NCBI GenBank assembly: GCA_030674185.1
Contig: JAPXFY010000022.1
Location: 38,433,630-38,497,629 of the forward strand
DNA: 64,000 nt
Reading direction: 5' to 3'
From: Monoplex corrugatus
Taxonomy: Eukaryota > Mollusca > Gastropoda > Littorinimorpha > Ranellidae
Shown: positions 60,155 to 64,000 of the stretch, in pieces
Numbering within the stretch: position 1 is the first letter of the stretch
How the letters are laid out: every line of letters starts with the position of its first letter
The notes under the pieces: generated by a model
Databases searched by the model: none
What the model was told of the DNA's origin: nothing
The model's input: the letters and a program-made list of their open reading frames with translations, nothing else
Program-made: the position numbers and the translations under genes

Positions 60155-60605
60155 GACTTCACTGGCTCCCTATTTCAAAGCGCATACAGTACAAACTAGA
60201 CACCATGTGCTACAAAAGCCTCAATAACGCAACCCCCGATTACCTGTCAAGCCTACTTGAGATCTATCTTCCCTCACGTACCCTGCGCTCTGCCTCCGAT
60301 CCTCTGACTTTTCGCTTTCCACGCACTAAGCTCAATACCTATGGTCCACGAGCCTTCTCTGTTTCTGGTCCACTCTCCTGGAACAAACTTCCTCTCTCAG
60401 TCCGTCAGCAACCTACTTTTGTCTCCTTCAAGTCCGCTCTCAAAACTCACCTTTTCTCCTCTGCATAAAATCCCGACCTCACTCAACCCCCTCTGCAGCC
60501 TGTCTCCGCTCGGAGTGGAATCACATTGTAATATATATTTGTATATAATATGCTCTCTATAATTTTCCATTGCTTTTCTTCTTTTTCCCCATTTATAGCC
60601 ATTTA

Positions 60606-60678
<73 letters not shown>

Positions 60679-60760
60679 CGTGTGTGTGCGTACGTGCCTA
60701 TGTGTCTGTTCGGCGCTTAGATTTGATTTCCATCAAGATTTTGCGCTATATAATATATTT
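60155..60760 (+). pseudogene. LINE (CR1/L2-type) C-terminal fragment and 3' UTR, copy 2
   Basis: LHWLPISKRIQYKLDTMCYK, SLNNATPDYLSSLLEIYLPS, RTLRSASDPLTFRFPRTKLN, TYGPRAFSVSGPLSWNKLPL, SVRQQPTFVSFKSALKTHLF, SSA then stop at about 60468. The 3' UTR holds a (GT)n at 60608-60675 and ends with GGCGCTTAGATTTGATTTCC...ATTTTGCGCTATATAA, the usual L2-like 3' end. Confidence 0.88.
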
Positions 60761-60779
60761 GTAATTAATGATAATAATG

Positions 60780-60900
60780 ATATGATAATGATAGATAGAT
60801 AGATAGAGAGGAGAGATAAGATGAGATAGAGAGGGATAGAGAAAGAGGGAGAGAGAAGAGAGAGAAATAAAAAGCAGAGAAAGAAAGAGAGATAGGTCTA
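60780..60900. repeat. GATA/GA microsatellite
   Basis: GATAGATAGATA and AGAGAGAG tracts. Confidence 0.9.
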
Positions 60901-60984
60901 TATCGAGGGGCAAACAATATGAAAGGAGATTTGGCGTCTGTTTCAACGTGGGCTTAGTCTTGAACTGACTGTGACACTGTTGTT

Positions 60985-61165
60985 TTAACCGTGTGTTAGC
61001 CCTGATATGGTTCTAGTAGTCGGCTGGGCTATAAGCAACATGAACCTGAACTTGACACTTGTTTTTTAACGTGGTGTTAGCCCTTATATGGCTGTGGTAA
61101 TCGGCTGGGCTATAAGCAATATGAACCTGAACTTGGGTGCTGTTTTTAACACGGTGTTAGCCCTG
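60985..61165 (+). repeat. Two units of the 80-bp repeat
   Basis: GTGTTAGCCCTGATATGGTT, CTAGTAGTCGGCTGGGCTAT, AAGCAACATGAACCTGAACT, as in 34676-35365. The third unit is cut at GTGTTAGCCCTGA by the LINE that follows. Confidence 0.9.
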
Positions 61166-61406
61166 ACTGGATTTCTTTCGTTCCTTCTCCTTTCTTCCTA
61201 GTGTCTGAAATGCCCAGGATGGAGATCTTTCTTTTGGTCATGAATTCCACAATTTCTGGTTCCTTGTCTGTTAGGCCGCAGATGTTCCATGTTCCAGTGT
61301 AGTCGCTATTCCTATCTCGATGTCCGTTTCCATTGCGAGGTCTTTTTCCGTTGGTATCCGTCCGTTTGTATCTCCTTTTAGTTTTCTTAGCGGTTGAAGA
61401 ATCCAC
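61166..61406 (-). pseudogene. Inverted 5' endonuclease piece of the same LINE
   Basis: Minus strand: KKTKRRYKRTDTNGKRPRNG, YTGTWNICGLTDKEPEIVEF and KRKISILGISDTRKKGEGTK, the N-terminal endonuclease (WNIxG and the Glu/Asp patch) that should precede EIHSNFVLIWSGV at 61507. It stops at the shared GEGTKEI junction. Confidence 0.88.
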
Positions 61407-61500
61407 TGTCGGCTTGCTAGGCCAGTCACAGCTTCACCAGAGCCCCGTTAGCCAGCTTGACCTGTTTCCGTCTCCCACGACGTGGACGAGGGGAGAAGGA

Positions 61501-64000
61501 ACGAAAGAAATCCATTCAAACTTTGTTCTCATCTGGAGTGGTGTCAGGAAAGACCAGAGAGCAACGCATGGTGTGGGATTCATCCTACACCCAGACATAG
61601 CAAAGAATCTCATGAGTACAGAATACATATCAGAAAGATTGATTAAAATCGGTGTAAGAAAGTCCAACAAAATCGTCTACTATATCCAAGCATATGCACC
61701 GTGTAACGATTCGTACTCAGAAGAGGAGAAAGACTCATTCTATCAAGAGCTCTCCGACCTCATCAACAGCACCCCTGACAAAGAGGACCTGTATGTCATG
61801 GGGGATTTCAACGGCAGAGTTGGTGAGAGAAGAAACCCGTGGACAAAACATCTTGGACCCCACAGTGACCACAGAACACCTTGCAATTACAACGGGAACC
61901 ACGTGCTGGAACTATGTGCAGAGCATGATCTGATCATCACCAACACCTTTTTCCAACATCGAGCCTCCCAAATTTACACCTGGTACAAATGGAACGACCT
62001 CAGCATCTCGTCTCAAATCGACTTCATACTTGCAAGATCTAGAACACGTTACGCCATCAAAGACTCAAAAGCCATCCCCAATGCCAACCTTGACACTGAC
62101 CACAGGCCTGTCATTCTGGCCTCCAGTACTCAGAAGGAAAAAATAACAACTGCTAGGAAGAACCAGCCTGAAAAGATCAACCTCCTCAAACTGGAAGAGA
62201 AAGAAGTGCAAGAACAGATTGAAAGTGCTATCAAGGTGAAACTTGACCCCATTGATACAACCCCCCTCATCATGGAACAAGCCTGGGACACCTTCAAGCC
62301 AGCTCTCTTGAACACCTTAAGGGAAGTTTGCGGGACAAAGAAATGTAGAGGTAAAAACAGGAAAGCTACAGCCTGGTGGAACCAAGAGGTGAAGGAAGCC
62401 ATCAAGAAAAAGAAGCAGCTATATAAAGCTTGGGTCAAGACCAAGATAGAAGAGGACTACGTCAAGTACAGAATCGCAAGAAGACATAGTAAACGTGTTG
62501 TGAAAGCCTCCAAAGAAAAATCTTGGGCGACCTATGGAGAGAAGTTAAGTGAAATTTGCAAGAACTCCCCAAGAGAATTTTTCAAAAGTGTGAAGACGAT
62601 GAGAGTAAGAGATGAGCCATTCAACCCAACAACAGTAGTGAATGATGCAAATGGAGAGGCACTACACAAAGAAGAGGAAATTCTGAAAAGATGGGAAGAC
62701 TATTTTAAAGACCTTTTAAACCCATCTGGAGTCCAGGCTTCCAGCTCCCAGTTCTCACCACGCTATAAAGACCAGTTAGAGCCCCAAATCCTTGAAGCAG
62801 AAACACGAAAAGCAATTAAGACCAGCCCAAAGGGCAAAGCAGCAGGCAATGATGGCATAACAACTGAAGCCATCCTTGCATGCGGAGAAACGGGAGTTAA
62901 GTGGCTCACCATCATCTTCCAGAAAGCATGGGAAGAGAGGAAAGTACCAATGGACTGGCAAAATGCAATAGTGGTGCCAATTTGGAAGAAGAAGGGCAGC
63001 AAGAAAGACTGCAGCACATACAGAGGCATTTCACTTCTCAGCCATGTAGGGAAAATGTATGCAAAGATTCTGGAACAGCGCACAAGAGCCAAAGCAGAAC
63101 ACCTACTGAGCAATGCCCAGTTTGGCTTTCGGAAAGGAAGAGGGTGCACAGATGCCATTTTCGCACTCCGACAGCTGTGTGAAAGAGCCATCGAATACAA
63201 CCAAGACCTGCATACAGTATTCGTTGATCAAGAAAAAGCTTTTGACCGAGTCAACAGAGACAAGCTCTGGAAGATCCTGGAGCAGTACGACGTGAAAGGG
63301 CAGTTGCTTGATAACATCAGAGCAATCTATGCCAACAGTAGGAGCGCAGTCCGAACAGCCAGTGGAACATCGGACTGGTTCCCGGTTACATCAGGGGTCA
63401 GGCAAGGCTGCGTACTCTCTCCCCTTCTCTTCGTGATCTACATGGACCAGATTACAAAGGAAGCCAATCCAGATCTGGAGGCCCTGAACGAACTATTATT
63501 TGCTGACGACCAGTCCTTGATGAATCAGAACAAAGCAGCTCTTCAAGAACACACAGACCAACTCAACACAAGCTGCGAGAAGTATGATATGAAGATCAGT
63601 ATCAACAAAACAGAAGTTATGTCTGTCAGCAGAAATCCAGGAAAGCTGGACATCAACATCAACGGCACCCAGCTGAAACAGACCAAAGAATTTAAATACC
63701 TTGGCAGCCTCTTCACTGAAGATGGAAAATTGGACAGAGAGATAGAAACAAGATGCCAGAAAGCGAACGCAGTCAGTTACCAACTCGCCCCCCTTCTGAA
63801 ATATCCCAGCATCCCAGTGAGCACCAAGGCAAAACTCATCAACGCCATCTTCGTTCCAACACTCACATACCAGTGTCAGACATGGGCCCTAACAAAAGCC
63901 TTAGAGAGAAAATTGGTCACATGTGAAATGCGCTGCCTGAGAAAAGCTGTCAACAAGACCAGACGCGACAAGATCAAGAATGAGGTGATCAGAAACATGG
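61501..64000 (+). CDS. LINE endonuclease-reverse transcriptase, open frame running off the window
   Basis: 833 codons without a stop. Endonuclease: THGVGFILHPDIAKNLMSTE, YYIQAYAPCNDSYSEEEKDS, DLYVMGDFNGRVGERRNPWT (catalytic GDFN), ISSQIDFILARSRTRYAIKD, NANLDTDHRPVILASS (DH patch). RT: GKAAGNDGITTEAILACGET, WKKKGSKKDCSTYRGISLLS, AQFGFRKGRGCTDAIFALRQ, HTVFVDQEKAFDRVNRDKLW (motif A Asp), VTSGVRQGCVLSPLLFVIYM (motif B), NELLFADDQSLMNQNKAALQ (motif C FADD, 63499-63510), KTEVMSVSRNPGK and FKYLGSLFTEDGKLDREIET. All visible catalytic residues are present. The first endonuclease patch is only in the inverted piece, so this copy cannot make a whole protein. Confidence 0.93.

Larger units (their letters stand above)
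61166..64000 (+). mobile_element. RTE-like LINE with inverted 5' end, continues past window
   Basis: Forward part from about 61490 to the window end is one open frame (endonuclease plus RT). The piece 61166-61410 is the element's own 5' endonuclease sequence in reverse orientation. GAGAAGGAACGAAAGAAATCCA is present in both orientations (about 61167-61189 inverted, 61493-61514 direct), marking the inversion junction. This is the structure left by twin priming. Confidence 0.85.

Overview
This is eukaryotic, intron-rich, repeat-dense DNA with one 100-N scaffold gap (26401-26500). Spliced exons with GT-AG borders, an FBXO21-type F-box gene, a class A GPCR, tRNA-derived SINEs, RTE- and CR1-type LINEs and abundant microsatellites point to an animal. 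The repeat style suggests a marine invertebrate, most likely a mollusc such as a gastropod. That placement is inference, because no lineage-diagnostic gene was found.

Layout. 1-743 is a decayed piggyBac-like element. From 2074 to 36305 the + strand carries the 3' part of an FBXO21 orthologue: five exons at 2074-2213, 7836-7974, 11340-11522, 33554-33697 and 36136-36305, covering the SirB1/transglutaminase-like region and the C-terminal YccV/HspQ-like domain. Its introns are packed with insertions. The intron 11523-33553 holds a roughly 9.5-kb DNA transposon (about 13094-22564) with a broken multi-exon transposase-like gene of the D-N-C-x-G-Q-N-K-N-N type. That transposon is itself interrupted by a minus-strand RTE LINE and by a 1.1-kb hAT-like element with a 6-bp target duplication. 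The same intron also holds a near-intact mariner (22693-24032), the first exon of a CxxC protein (25445-25818), the gap, a LINE fragment at the gap edge, and a CR1 LINE (29786-33125) inside a 76-bp tandem array.

36.3-50 kb is mostly repeats: a 64-bp array, TTAA-ended MITEs, copies of a ~560-bp repeat (called repeat A here), a fold-back element, a 63-bp ATC-rich array and a LINE with a 465-residue RT open frame. One orphan candidate exon lies at 45084-45232. A class A GPCR gene lies on the minus strand (exons 53647-54039, 52243-52408, 50173-50526), with the TM3 exon not found and two single-base frame breaks. 54-61 kb is mainly satellites plus duplicated LINE 3' ends. 61166-64000 is a LINE with an intact endonuclease-RT frame running off the window and an inverted 5' end.

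Themes. Two introns of the FBXO21 gene carry tandem repeats that copy the acceptor of the next exon. A 43-bp TTAA-bounded unit has expanded into arrays at several loci. Several otherwise good coding frames are broken by single-base indels, which may be assembly error. Coordinates of interspersed repeats are approximate (usually within 10-30 bases) unless a target duplication is cited.
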